NCBI GenBank assembly: GCA_001642005.1
Contig: LWCA01000393.1
Location: forward strand, 1-29,104
Length of the DNA stretch: 29,104 nt
Direction of reading: 5' to 3'
DNA from: Intoshia linei
Lineage: Eukaryota > Orthonectida > Rhopaluridae
Made by a program: the position numbers and the translations under genes. Of this stretch, positions 1-9,190 are shown in pieces (position 1 is the first letter of the stretch; each line of letters starts with the position of its first letter). The notes beneath the pieces are model-generated. The model saw only the letters and a program-made list of their open reading frames with translations, did not search any database and was not told the origin of the DNA.

Positions 1-338
1 AATAGTTGAAATGATTTCTTTAATCGACCGAAGAACCTTTCAACGCAGCCACGCATTTGTCCCAACTGTTTTTGTTCATCTTTTTCAATGTTATTTACCA
101 AAGATGTAGGACGTTTATTTCCATTTTGCGTATCCCCGATGTGTCGCTTTCTGGTCCCAAATACCTAGCGTCCATCAACAACGCCCATCTATTGTCATTA
201 TCATCGGGCATTCTTTCAACATCTGTTTTTTTTAAATAATCCAGGTATGTCAACACCCCAAATATCTTTTTCTTTAGTGCGTTTATATGGTTTTTACCGT
301 CCCATAGACGTTTGGAATGTATTTCTATTCCACTTGGA
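1..338 (-). pseudogene. DDE superfamily (Harbinger-like, DDE_Tnp_4 type) transposase, C-terminal fragment
   Basis: Reading the minus strand from about 338 gives a run with YRPSGIEIHSKRLWDG, then DNDNRWALLMDARYLGP and SDTSGIRK, followed after one or two frame changes by GCVERFFGRLKKSF. The D-x-x-Y-x-GP block and the V-E-x-F-F-G-R-L-K block are the hallmark of the catalytic end of DDE_Tnp_4/Harbinger-like nucleases, where the Asp and the Glu of VE-FFGRLK are metal ligands. The frame breaks at a TAG/TAA after about 85 codons, so the copy is dead. It runs off the left edge of the window, so its 3' end is not visible. The plus-strand reading of the same stretch is a shadow. Family assignment is from motif memory only. 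Confidence 0.55.
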
Positions 339-808
339 CGATAGACCTATATCTAATTAAATAAATATTAGGTCAATGAAAACCATCAATTAAGTCGAAC
401 AACTTGATGATAGAAAATGAGTTAAAAAAATAGTTTTTACATATATTTAGATTTAAAAAATTGATTCTATCATGAATTTTTTCAATTTAGGGAAATATTT
501 GTAATCTTTATTTTCTATATCACGATAGAATATTGATAGTTTACAGTCAAATGCCTTAATAATACTAAACATTACATTAAGTTTTCCTGTACCCTTGAAA
601 TTTACGATTAAGTTCATTTAAATGTAAGGAAAGGTAAGTAAAAAACATAAGACTGACAATCCAATCCTTATTATATAATTCAGAGTTATCTTTATATCTT
701 AAAAATGTTTTAATTTCTGCAGCATTTTAAGCTTTTTAAGCATTCCACAAAACGCTTAAGAACTTTACCTCTACTGAGCCTTTGATATTGCTGTATATAA
801 TCAGTCTA
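339..808. other. AT-rich spacer without a recognisable gene
   Basis: Both strands have frequent stops and no conserved motif that I recognise. It lies between the Harbinger-like tail and the unidentified decayed block, so it is probably more eroded transposon sequence. Confidence 0.4.
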
Positions 809-1840
809 TTACAACTGGATTCTACTTCCTTTAACATTAAAGTGATAACTACCGTCTACGGTACATTTAACAGCCTTTTTCAAAGCTAGTTCGTAATTAT
901 TATTGTGTTTATCGTCGATTTCAGATTTGAATATTTTCTTTAATCTTGACCCGTCCAACTTCTTTAACCATAGATATATACTTGTCTTTGATGGCATGAT
1001 TGGTTTGAATTGGAATTCCATTGACGTTTGCCGATGTTCTGTATTTGCGTATTTTTCAAAAAATGCTTTGACGTATGAGTTCGTGAATATACGTGCAGGC
1101 CACTCATTTTACAATCTTGGTACGTTAAAGTTTCGTTTTTCTACCGCTTCCAGTAACATCTTTGTTGTACCCATCCTATTAGAGTATGCACCCGTACGCA
1201 AGATTGAATTAACGAAGGTCTCAACTGGTATTTTGCTGTGGATCAGTGAGTCAGGATTATATTTCAAGTTATATGCCGTTAATAATTCTACGTCGTTTGA
1301 AACTGTCATGTAATCGTTAAATTCATACGAGACGGTCGAGTCAATCATCACATAATTGTCATATACGCTTTGCAGTAAGCCGAGTCCACTCTGTATCCTC
1401 TGGTGTTTGTCTCGAATTCCCTGCGTGTGTAATTGTGACCTTAAATAATCGAGTCTCTGGTGTAGTCTATTTCAAAAAACGCTATCTTGACGTCTGTTAG
1501 ATTGATTTTTTTGGGATTAACAAGTTCGTATTTCGGTGCTGAAGTAATCAGCTGACCTTCTTCAGGACAATAAAGTGCTTGAGGTTATTTGTCGTCGTTT
1601 AATCTGTACCCCACCTCTTTGTTGGTCATATCGATATTAGTTTCGTCAAAAATGTGCAAACATACAGTTGTATCGCTTTCTTTGATAGTACAGACGGTTA
1701 CATGAGTTGCATTATTTTTATATTTGAAATGAACATCGTTCGGGCAAAAATTGTCTGAAATTTTATTGTGTTCGTTAGTATTAAAATTCTGCCTTTGTTT
1801 AAAAATTTGCATGGCTTGTGTTAATATCTTTTTGTTATAC
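809..1840 (-). pseudogene. Unidentified decayed coding block (about 340 codons, several frames)
   Basis: Four open stretches lie end to end on the minus strand in the order 1812-1585, about 1600-1440, 1351-1109 and 1108-809, separated by single frame changes or stops. They look like one protein gene of roughly 340 codons that has decayed. Composition differs from the surroundings: many ACG, CGT and TCG codons and clearly higher GC than the flanking DNA, which suggests a recent arrival or a different source. Short readable parts are VETFVNSILRTGAYSNRMG and KPIMPSKTSIYLWLKKLDGS. I do not recognise the family. A large DNA virus or Polinton-like element gene is possible because of the lack of introns and the distinct composition, but nothing proves it. 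The plus-strand open frame at 903-1313 is antisense to this block. Confidence 0.45.
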
Positions 1841-1870
1841 AGTGAAACCTCTTTATAAACAAACGCTTTT
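1838..1870 (+). repeat. Tigger/pogo-type terminal inverted repeat with TA target site
   Basis: TA followed by CAGTGAAACCTCTTTATAA is the classic start of Tigger/pogo elements (CAGTg-AACCTC-TTATAA). It marks the left end of the minus-strand Tigger remnant at 2054-3440. A matching inverted end near 3440-3560 was not found. Confidence 0.6.
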
Positions 1871-2053
1871 GAAATTTGAATTTGTCTATTGAATAGTTTG
1901 TTTTATGGAGTATCAAAAAAGCATGATAAGAGTAATAAAAATTAGATTATTGATGTGTAAAAATGAAATAAACAAATTATTTTAGATTGATATATTTTTA
2001 GATGTATTGTTTAAGATACAAAATTTGATTTTTAATTTTAATTAAAGTTAAAG

Positions 2054-3440
2054 CTATTCAATTAAATACATCTCTAAACCTTCTATATATTCTTTAACAT
2101 GACTGGGTAAATTTAATTTTAAAAATAATGAAGTTTTAAATTGATCCAAATGATTTAACGATACAAATTTATCAAATACTGGGACAGTTTTAGCATCATT
2201 ATTACTTCCATTAAACTTTCAATGGTATTGTTGACAATTTCATCAACTGTTAATGTATGTCGTGTAACAATGTTATAATCCATATTTATATATTCTTCAA
2301 AACTAACATCTATCTTAATGAAATGAAATGAGAAAATTTATTCCATTGTTGTTCATTGGGTATACAACACTTTGTAGTTCAAGAAGTGTTCTGTCCACCT
2401 CTTTGAACATGCCAGCTTTAGAAAAACAATTCTTAATTGTATTAAGGTGTAACTTTCATCCATGCTCTATTTATTAGGTTTACTACAATTAATAAATTAA
2501 CATCTTGAACATCATTACAATTCAATCGTAAGAAATTTTGATGACAAGTTCGTAATGATCATTTAAGTTTTCAATAATACCCATATCCATTGGTTCAACA
2601 ATTTTATCTAATAAACTGTCACATAGTGGCGAAGGAAATATACAAAAGCAAACATTAGTAAATGCGATTAAATTAACGGTAGATGAGATGGATGAGTGAA
2701 ATCCAAATAGAAGTTAAAGAAGAGGAAAAAACATTTATTTAAAAGATACAAATTAATTTAATTGTTAAAATCAGCCATAGTATATTTTCTTTACAAAGGT
2801 TCTTCAAAAGCAATAGTGTCAATAAAACATGCGGAATCAGTATCAAGAGATATAAAGCCACTTACAAATGAAAAATCCGTTTGAACACTGGCATCAACAA
2901 ATTTCTTTTGCTTGTTTTACTATTATTACCGCTGTTAAATGATCCCCATCGCAGTTAGAAAGTTAACTTCTTCAGACGCCATACTACTATCCTCATATAG
3001 ATTGGTTACTTGCTTACACATTCGCTGTGCCATACTTACAGTACGACACGTATCGCGAGTCGATATCACTGGTCGTGTCTCGAAGGTACCAAATAGAGTA
3101 GATTGGGTTTTATGTGATCTGTAATTATCTATGATAACGTATTTTTCCTGCACTTTTTGCCTTAAAATTGGCCTAGAAACGTATATTTTGACTTCTGGCT
3201 AGATTAAAAAAGGTTAGTACCAATTGCTCAACTTTATCCTGTTTTACAGGTCTAATTATAGTAGACTTTAAAGTTATAGGAGTTAAAGAATTAGCCCTAG
3301 AAATTATTGCTTCCTTATTTTTTACAATGTATGATATACCACTGGGGACTACACCAAATTCTTCAGCATTTTGATATTTTTTTATACCCTAAGAAATTTT
3401 TTTAAGTATAGCCATTTTTTTGAAATCCAGACATGCATAT
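2054..3440 (-). pseudogene. Tigger/pogo-type transposase, broken and interrupted
   Basis: The minus strand carries recognisable Tigger parts in the expected order. At about 3425-3290 there is a CENP-B/HTH-like N terminus (LDFKKMAILKKISQGI, then EEFGVVPSGISYIVKNKEAI). At 3230-3150 is the helix region leading to a RPILRQKVQEKY block. At about 2640-2560 is the end of the DDE domain, with EPMDMGIIENLNDHYE corresponding to the usual QPMDQG block that holds the third catalytic Asp. From 2250 to 2054 comes the acidic C terminus, ending EYIEGLEMYLIE and a TAG stop at 2054-2056. The blocks are in different frames with many stops. The central part containing the first two catalytic residues is missing; 2670-3150 reads as foreign sequence instead. 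A dead copy. Confidence 0.6.
2670..3150 (-). other. Unidentified GC-richer insert inside the Tigger remnant
   Basis: Between the N- and C-terminal Tigger blocks, the minus strand reads an open 72-codon stretch (3153-2935) whose later part (around VISTRDTCRTVSMAQRM) does not fit a Tigger protein. A second open stretch follows around 2920-2790 that includes KKFVDASVQTDFSFVSG. CpG-containing codons are common, as in the 809-1840 block, so both may come from the same unknown element. No family recognised. Confidence 0.3.
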
Positions 3441-3524
3441 TTTTTTTGAGACACAACACTAAAATAAATCATATATAATATTCATTCTATGAAACAATAC
3501 ATTTTAAATGAAAAAATTACGTAA

Positions 3525-3560
3525 TACAGTGGAATCAGCTTATAAGAGTTGTTGATTTGA
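3525..3560 (+). repeat. Tigger-like terminal repeat in direct orientation
   Basis: TA then CAGTGGAATCAGCTTATAAG resembles a diverged Tigger/pogo end, in the same orientation as the one at 1838. It therefore is not the partner end of the element to its left. It sits just before the viral fragment starts and may be a solo end. Confidence 0.35.
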
Positions 3561-5514
3561 TTGTCTCTTTTTTAACCACTGGCTCTATTGGCCATCCCTT
3601 CGCCTAAAGCAATCTAGGGATTCATCACGAGGTGAATTTTGGCTAATGACCGCACAGGGTCTTGTATCGAGTCGAGCGATGTGAGAGAGTCATAAAAATA
3701 TCTACCACAATAAGGTACCGGCTGTCTCTTAGGGATATCGAATAATTTAATCGTCAGACCTAAGCATTCCGAAGTCTGCTTTGCCTAAGATAAAAAATCA
3801 TCCACTCTCACATCAACTCCACAATAAAGTCCAAGCTTATTCTGGGCATTTGTTTAAGAATATCTATGACATTAGAACATCATTTCTAATGACAATGAAT
3901 TAAAGAATGACATTCCCAGGTTAACTCCTAAAGCTACTGACAAAATTTGATGATTAAAATCGTATAAAGATCTTTGAATTAGATAGAACTGTTTCGGAAC
4001 CCTAATCGGATTTTTGGATGCGTCTACAAATCAATATTGAGATCGGTACATTTTAGGAAAAGATGGATAAATGTTGTTGCATGTTAATTTGATATCTTCT
4101 ATGGGTCTGATGCACTTATGACATTTTATGTGACTATGCAATAAATACTCGATATTTTGATTAGTGTTAATCAATTCTATAATTATGCTTTGACAGAACA
4201 ACATAGAAGCTTGGTACATAAAGTCGAAATTATCTGTTTCATATTCAGGGAATTTTAAATTATCGCAGGATACGGATATGAGAAGTATAAGAATGTGCAG
4301 TAATTATGCGACATAGAACAGAATCCACCGTTACTGTATCTGTTCGAATAAAATCTATGGAGTGCGGATCCGGTCCGGAGTGGCGGGTTTTTGTTTAAAG
4401 TGGTTATATTTATATTCGTTAATGATTGTATGTTGTTAATGAGTGTAGTATGAAGGTTGGTATTAGGATCGATGAACTAGTTTATGCTCTATAACAGTTT
4501 AAGACTTTTACTTAGTAAATCATAATCTGATGTTCTCTCCCATTTTTAGCATATAGGATTGATCAATATCTAACTGTGAGCATTCTTGCAGTGGTGTAAG
4601 TAATTAAAACATTTCATATGGATGGGGAACGGTTATACCTAATAAAGGTTTTCCCCAGGATTGAGTTCTTAATTGATCTGCGTAAGATGATGAACATTCC
4701 CACATGTTGAGAATTTTTCCTTTATCAAATTCAATACTTTTTATTATAATAGCTTTCTGTCTTTAACAATCTTAGATAAACTGTTGCTGAAAACTTTCTT
4801 GAAAAAGCTTATCTAATAGTTTTAGCATTCTGTATCGTGCTATTATTAAATGGCATCTGTATAGCAATAGAGTGTTGATCCGAAGAAGCTAGAAAGGCTT
4901 TATGCTATAAAGATAATTTAAGAACGAATCAACCGATCTATGTGTCATTTCTATACTGTCTTTAATCAAAATATTTTTAATCGTTGCAGTCCTATTTATA
5001 ATTTATTTTTACAGACTCTTTAATAATACTAGATACTGAAGCGGGATTTATTAAATTTAAGGATCCAGGATTTTCTATCAATTTGGCTATATAGGCTGGT
5101 TCGAATTCACGAATATTAAAACGTAGAGATTCAAATACTAATTTGTTGAAGTAAGGGTTATTTGAATTAATCATAGATTCCTTTCCAGAATGATAAGGAT
5201 TCTGTAAGTCCGTCAGGAAATTGCCTTATCAAGAATCTTGTAAGTGTCATACCACCTATCCCTCCGATTCCGGGATCGACAAATACAATTCTCATCCAGA
5301 GCTTGTTTTCTTTCATTGATTTTGGATAAGCATTCCAGTTCTTTAAATGAATTAAGCTTGGTCCCATAAGTGATGGGTTATAAAACATTATCTGTCTTAA
5401 GGATGAGCTTACACAAAGCAAATACAAATCGATAGATTTACTGTAGGAAGATGAATGTTGAGCAATTGTCAAAGCAGTTGCTCCTATAGAGCATAACATA
5501 AAGCATAAAGTCAA
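3561..5514 (-). pseudogene. Endogenous rhabdovirus-like L (RNA polymerase) fragment, broken
   Basis: This is an old copy of part of a negative-strand RNA virus polymerase. On the minus strand, 5514-5167 is open for 115 codons and contains TLTRFLIRQFPD followed by TESLSFWK, a strongly conserved stretch of rhabdovirus L proteins lying after the GDN active-site motif. The next block (5174-4992) continues in another frame and ends with a stop. A later block (4219-4031) has HIKCHKC and RPIEDI, as expected further along L in the capping-to-methyltransferase linker. Near 3710, PVPYCG-like residues fit a still later part. The order is colinear with L, and the missing N-terminal third, including the GDN motif, lies outside or was never inserted. 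At least three frame breaks and several stops make it non-coding. It lies antisense and directly upstream of the PDAP1 exons. Confidence 0.8.
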
Positions 5515-5643
5515 TTAATAATTGAATCCAATCTTGTGGATCGCAAGTTTATTTTACGTCATCGTAAATTAAGGGTTTCAACTTTGTATTGAATTCCATT
5601 GAATATTATATTATGTAGATTAACTTTAAAATCTAGGTTACAG

Positions 5644-6098
5644 AGAAAGATCGACCGGAAACAACTGAAACAACTGGATCCGAATCAAGTGGTAGTGACT
5701 CTGTATGTTTTTGCTAAAAATTTTTTAATCCTTTATTATTATTACATAAATGACTCGAATTATTTATTTACTTAGAACGACGACGCTTTAATTGAAGTTC
5801 GTAACCCTAATCACACAAAATCGTCATTAGACCAATGTAAGGACATTGGATTGACTCGTAAAGATCGGTAATATACATGGTTGTTGTTTACAGTGTGAAT
5901 AATAGAATTAAGCAAGAAAAACGAGAAAATTACATGAAAAAACACTTAGAAGGAAAAACTCCTGAAGCGCAATCAGATATGGCTCGTCTTGAAAAAATTC
6001 GCAGTGAACGTGAAATGGCAGCTAATAAACGAAAGATTTATGAAGGTACAAAATTTATTTTTCTGTTTATAAATATTTTAGATTCAAAAAAGAAATAA
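5644..6098 (+). CDS. PDAP1: PDAP1-like (28 kDa heat- and acid-stable phosphoprotein), 3' exons
   Basis: Four exons fit in phase: 5644-5702, 5776-5867, 5894-6045 and 6082-6098 (stop TAA). Introns are 73, 26 and 36 nt, all GT...AG. The protein shows an acidic Ser-rich tract (GSESSGSDS), then NDDALIEVRNPN, matching the LIDIENPN core of PDAP1. Across the 26-nt intron comes LTRKDR, then EKRENYMKKHLEGKTPEAQ and DMARLEKIRSEREMAANKR, matching the C-terminal charged helix of the family. The end DSKKK also fits. The 5' exons (Gly/Lys-rich N terminus) are absent. The endogenous viral fragment occupies the place upstream, so either a long intron holds it or the gene is truncated. No stops or frame breaks are seen once the introns are removed. 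A poly(A) signal AATAAA lies at 6110-6115. PDAP1 is a conserved cytosolic phosphoprotein of poorly defined role. Confidence 0.7.
6054..6059 (-). terminator. Candidate poly(A) signal of ETFA
   Basis: TTTATT on the plus strand is AATAAA on the minus strand, about 58 nt after the ETFA stop. It sits inside the 36-nt third intron of the PDAP1-like gene. Confidence 0.4.
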
Positions 6099-6109
6099 TT
6101 GTAAAATTT

Positions 6110-6115
6110 AATAAA
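6110..6115 (+). terminator. Candidate poly(A) signal of the PDAP1-like gene
   Basis: AATAAA lies 12 nt after the PDAP1 stop and ends two bases before the ETFA stop codon. Normal cleavage 10-30 nt downstream would place the 3' end inside the ETFA coding region on the other strand. Confidence 0.5.
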
Positions 6116-6116
6116 A

Positions 6117-7121
6117 TTACAGCATTTTGGATAATTCCGGTATAACTTTAAACAAATCCAGGTTAAGTCCAATATCTGCAATTTGAAAAATTGGTGCATC
6201 AGGATCAGTGTTTATGGCCACAATGCATTTACTATCCTTCATACCGGCTAAATGCTGAATTGCGCCAGAGATTCCTACTGCAATGTATAAATCGGGGGCC
6301 ACAATTTTTCCAGTCTGACCAATTTGTAAATCATTTGACACGTAACCTGCATCAACGGCAGCTCTAGAGGCTCCTACCGCTGCTTTTAATTTATCTGCCA
6401 ATTCATAAAGTATTTTAAAGTTTTTACCACTCTTTAATCCTCGTCCACCCGATATAACTATGCTTGCATTGGATAGTTCTGGTCGATCGGATTTTGTCAA
6501 GGTTTTTGATATAAATTCTGACCTCGAATCGTGACATTTTGTGTCCAATTTAAGGTTGATTGTTTCCATTTCGGCGCAATCTTTTGAACCAATTTTAACT
6601 GGATCAAATTTTGTTGAGCGTATACTTATTATGTTGAAATCACTGGTTGATTTAACATTTTCTATTGCATTACCAGCGTATATTGGTCTATGGTAAATAT
6701 TTTTTTCTATTTTTAATACGTCCGTAATGGGTGAAACGTTGAGTTTGCCTGCTAATCTAGGGATAAAACCTTTTGAAAAACTTGAAGAGGATGCAATAAT
6801 GTTGTTGTATTTCCCTTTTTTTACTAAATCTACGATTGCATTGGTAAACACTTCTGCTCTGAATCCATTCAATTCTTTATCATCAATAATATTTAGTTTT
6901 TCAATTTCTTTTATTTTTTTCAGTTGATTTGTCACTAAATCACATTTAAATCCACCTAAAAAGCATTCTACTCTTCCTAAGGATTTTGCTGCACTAATGG
7001 TGTTCAGTGTACATGGCGCTATATTAATATTGTCATGTTCCGCAATTAGTAGACTAGAGATTGAACGGAGTTTACATACATGTTTAAGTTTCGGTTTCAA
7101 CTTTAAACAGAGATTTAACAT
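6117..7121 (-). CDS. ETFA: Electron transfer flavoprotein subunit alpha, mitochondrial (complete, intronless)
   Basis: A single open frame of 334 codons, almost exactly the length of animal ETFA. ETFA pairs with ETFB in the mitochondrial matrix; its FAD takes electrons from acyl-CoA and other dehydrogenases and passes them to ETF-ubiquinone oxidoreductase. Residues 1-25 are basic and free of acidic residues, as in a mitochondrial import signal. LLIAEHDN starts the N-terminal domain, and from about 205 the FAD domain follows: TKSDRPEL, SGGRGLKSG (near 225), VGASRAAVDAG (249), GQTGKIVAPDLYIAVG (268) and SGAIQHLAGMKDSK. These FAD-contacting blocks are nearly identical to the human protein. The central part (110-205) is more diverged. 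The ATG is chosen because it opens the import signal and no in-frame codon precedes it usefully. Having no intron is odd for this gene in an animal; a functional retrocopy is possible. Confidence 0.95.
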   Translation of the reverse strand: MLNLCLKLKPKLKHVCKLRSISSLLIAEHDNINIAPCTLNTISAAKSLGRVECFLGGFKCDLVTNQLKKIKEIEKLNIIDDKELNGFRAEVFTNAIVDLVKKGKYNNIIASSSSFSKGFIPRLAGKLNVSPITDVLKIEKNIYHRPIYAGNAIENVKSTSDFNIISIRSTKFDPVKIGSKDCAEMETINLKLDTKCHDSRSEFISKTLTKSDRPELSNASIVISGGRGLKSGKNFKILYELADKLKAAVGASRAAVDAGYVSNDLQIGQTGKIVAPDLYIAVGISGAIQHLAGMKDSKCIVAINTDPDAPIFQIADIGLNLDLFKVIPELSKML

Positions 7122-8274
7122 TAATTTTTATTTGTAAATAGATTTTTACCATAACATTTGTTGCCATTTCAATTTTAGTTGAAACTGGAATATTATCAAT
7201 TTTTCTTTATAGTTTTTATTGATATAGTAATGATTAGGTAATTAATTTTTCCATGTTATCTAGTACAAATTTTTTTAATAACAAATGAGCCAGTTGACTA
7301 TCATACTACAGTATACGATCTGAAAGTTTAAATTAAGTTCTGACTGCATTGGTCAATTTTGTAATAATGAATAAAGTATTACCTACACAAATAAAAATAC
7401 AAATTGTATGTAATATTTTTAATTGAAATGTACAATTTTACAATCAATTTTTTTCATCTGGTGTCATGTACAATGAAACTCTTGAGATTGCTAAAATATT
7501 AAGATTATTTAAAAAAATGCCAATTTTTTATTTTTGACAAAATCTCACTATATCCATCCTCGTTAATATTAAAATTTTTTATATTTTTCGATGAATTTAG
7601 ACAAAATTACGATACCATTACACAATGTAATTTTTTTAAATTAATTAAAAATTAAATTTTTTATATGTAAATTATGACAGCTAATTCAAAACTTTATCTA
7701 CCCAACCCTTCCCGTGAGTATAGGAATATTCTCTCTTTATACTTGTAAAAATATATATAACGTGTATTATAATATTTCTTTTAATACCGCGTGATTTATT
7801 CAAATTTTTAGGATCAAGTATACTATTTTGTCTGACTGGCTGACTCTAAAATTGAAATAAATATACAAATTTGACATGAAATAATCAACTAAATTACCGT
7901 TTTGTTATCGGTAAATTGAATCGGAAATTCATCATTAATATTTACACGGGAGCACAAGTTTCTATAATAATTTTAAGTGTTTATTTTATATATGGTAGGA
8001 CTTACACTGTCGCATAATATTAATTTATTTAAATCTAAATTACCCCGCATTGACTAATTTTTTTTTATCTAAATTCATGTAAATTATTATTACATATGCA
8101 AAATTATGTTACCTTTATTACTGTCATTGCTCGTTAGACTTGTTTTTTTCCTAACTTTAAAATTATCCGTATTTTTCAATATTCCATTTAAAACCAATTC
8201 TATAATATTATATTATATTCTAAAATATTCAATTGGTTGTCATTTGACTTACAAAAAATAAATATCCTTATTTG
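7122..8274. other. AT-rich non-coding region upstream of ETFA
   Basis: This stretch holds the presumed ETFA promoter (first few hundred bases after 7121) and then very AT-rich DNA with long A/T runs. I found no open exon with splice signals and no conserved motif. No clear promoter element can be named. Confidence 0.5.
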
Positions 8275-8988
8275 TATAATATGCTATGTAATAATTGTGT
8301 GTTACCATTTATTTCAATAACTACCTTTCTTAGAATTTTATAAAGTCCACATTTTAATTACAGTTTTTTCCGAGGGTGTTAGCAAAATAAATTTCAACCT
8401 CCCAAACTCACATCGTACGGGTCAAAAAGCCCAATTGTTATTTTTTTGAAGATCAAACGAGTTGGAGAATTTAAAATAGAATATATACTCTGATACAGAT
8501 TTTAAAATCATAAACATTATCATAAATTTAAATTAAAAAAAATATATATCTTCAGGGCCAAAACCACAAATTACTCTTTTTTTAATAAAACGAATATGAT
8601 AATTTAATAACGAAGTGAATAAGTGACACCTTCACTGTCAAAAAAGCATTTTAGTATTTATTTTTTTTAATTCGAAACTATTTTATTAACAAAAAATTTG
8701 AAACTATACACACAGTCTAATCAATTAAAAAAATCGGTTTTAAAATTCTTTACGCAAATGTTAACAACAAAATTAAGATGGAATAATTCACTTTAAAGTA
8801 AAAAGTAATGTGATATGGAGATTCCATCTGAAACAAGTTTGGAAACCACTCCTTTAAAGAAATGATAATAGTGAATAGTAGGATTTTTAAGTTAGATTTT
8901 CAACGTGAATTTATTTTTTGGTAGAATTAAAATGTTTCCTCGGCAGAGCTAGGTGCTGTTTGTACGTAGTACATAGCAGTTAACCTAG
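8275..8988 (+). repeat. Interspersed repeat R1, copy 1 (about 714 bp)
   Basis: This stretch aligns along its length with 12324-12986, and its last third with 22848-23143. Shared blocks include a TGTGTGTTACC-ATTTATTT start, TTTCAACCTCCCAAACTCA, CTTCAGGGCCAAAA, AAAATTCTTTACGCAAA and AATTCACTTTAAAGTAAAAA. All copies end in an imperfect hairpin closing with CCTAG, here 8949-8988, after which the similarity stops. No coding capacity is seen, so it behaves like a non-autonomous mobile element. Confidence 0.75.
8949..8988 (+). repeat. Terminal hairpin of repeat R1, copy 1
   Basis: CTAGGTGCTGTTTGTAC pairs with GTACATAGCAGTTAACCTAG around a short loop, with a few bulges. The same hairpin closes copies 2 and 3 at their 3' boundary. 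Confidence 0.6.
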
Positions 8989-9000
8989 AGAAATATAAAA

Positions 9001-9190
9001 TTGTATGTTACCGTTTAATTCAAAAATTTAGCGTATTACTAAATAAAAAACTCAATGTCTAATATAATTTATCGAAGGTGAAGTTTAATCAAACTTCATT
9101 CTCAGAAATTGAGACCTTGGTGTCAAAAATTTAAATTATCTTTTTTTGACTGAGAGTCTTAAAATTTAATAAACATAAATTCTGAGACAG
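9001..9190 (+). repeat. Diverged repeat piece matching 11655-11850
   Basis: Shared blocks are TGTATGTTACCGTTTA, a-ATGTCTAATATA and AAATTGAGaCCTT. The start resembles the start of R1 (TTACC-TTTATTT), so this may be the head of a related element placed right after copy 1. Confidence 0.45.

Noticed and set aside
57..239. Plus-strand open frame of 60 codons
   Set aside because: It is antisense to the DDE transposase motifs on the minus strand and has no family features.
903..1313. Longest plus-strand open frame of the region (136 codons)
   Set aside because: It is antisense to the more coherent minus-strand blocks. Its own translation shows no motif, and the open length follows from the GC-richer composition.
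1838..3560. A single complete Tigger element bounded by the CAGTG ends at 1838 and 3525
   Set aside because: Both ends point the same way, so they cannot be the two inverted ends of one element.
5868..5893. Treating the PDAP1 frame break as simple pseudogene decay
   Set aside because: The 26 nt has a strong donor (GTAATA) and acceptor (TTTACAG), and its removal restores frame and family spacing. Three further junctions are also intact, so splicing is the simpler reading, though not proven.
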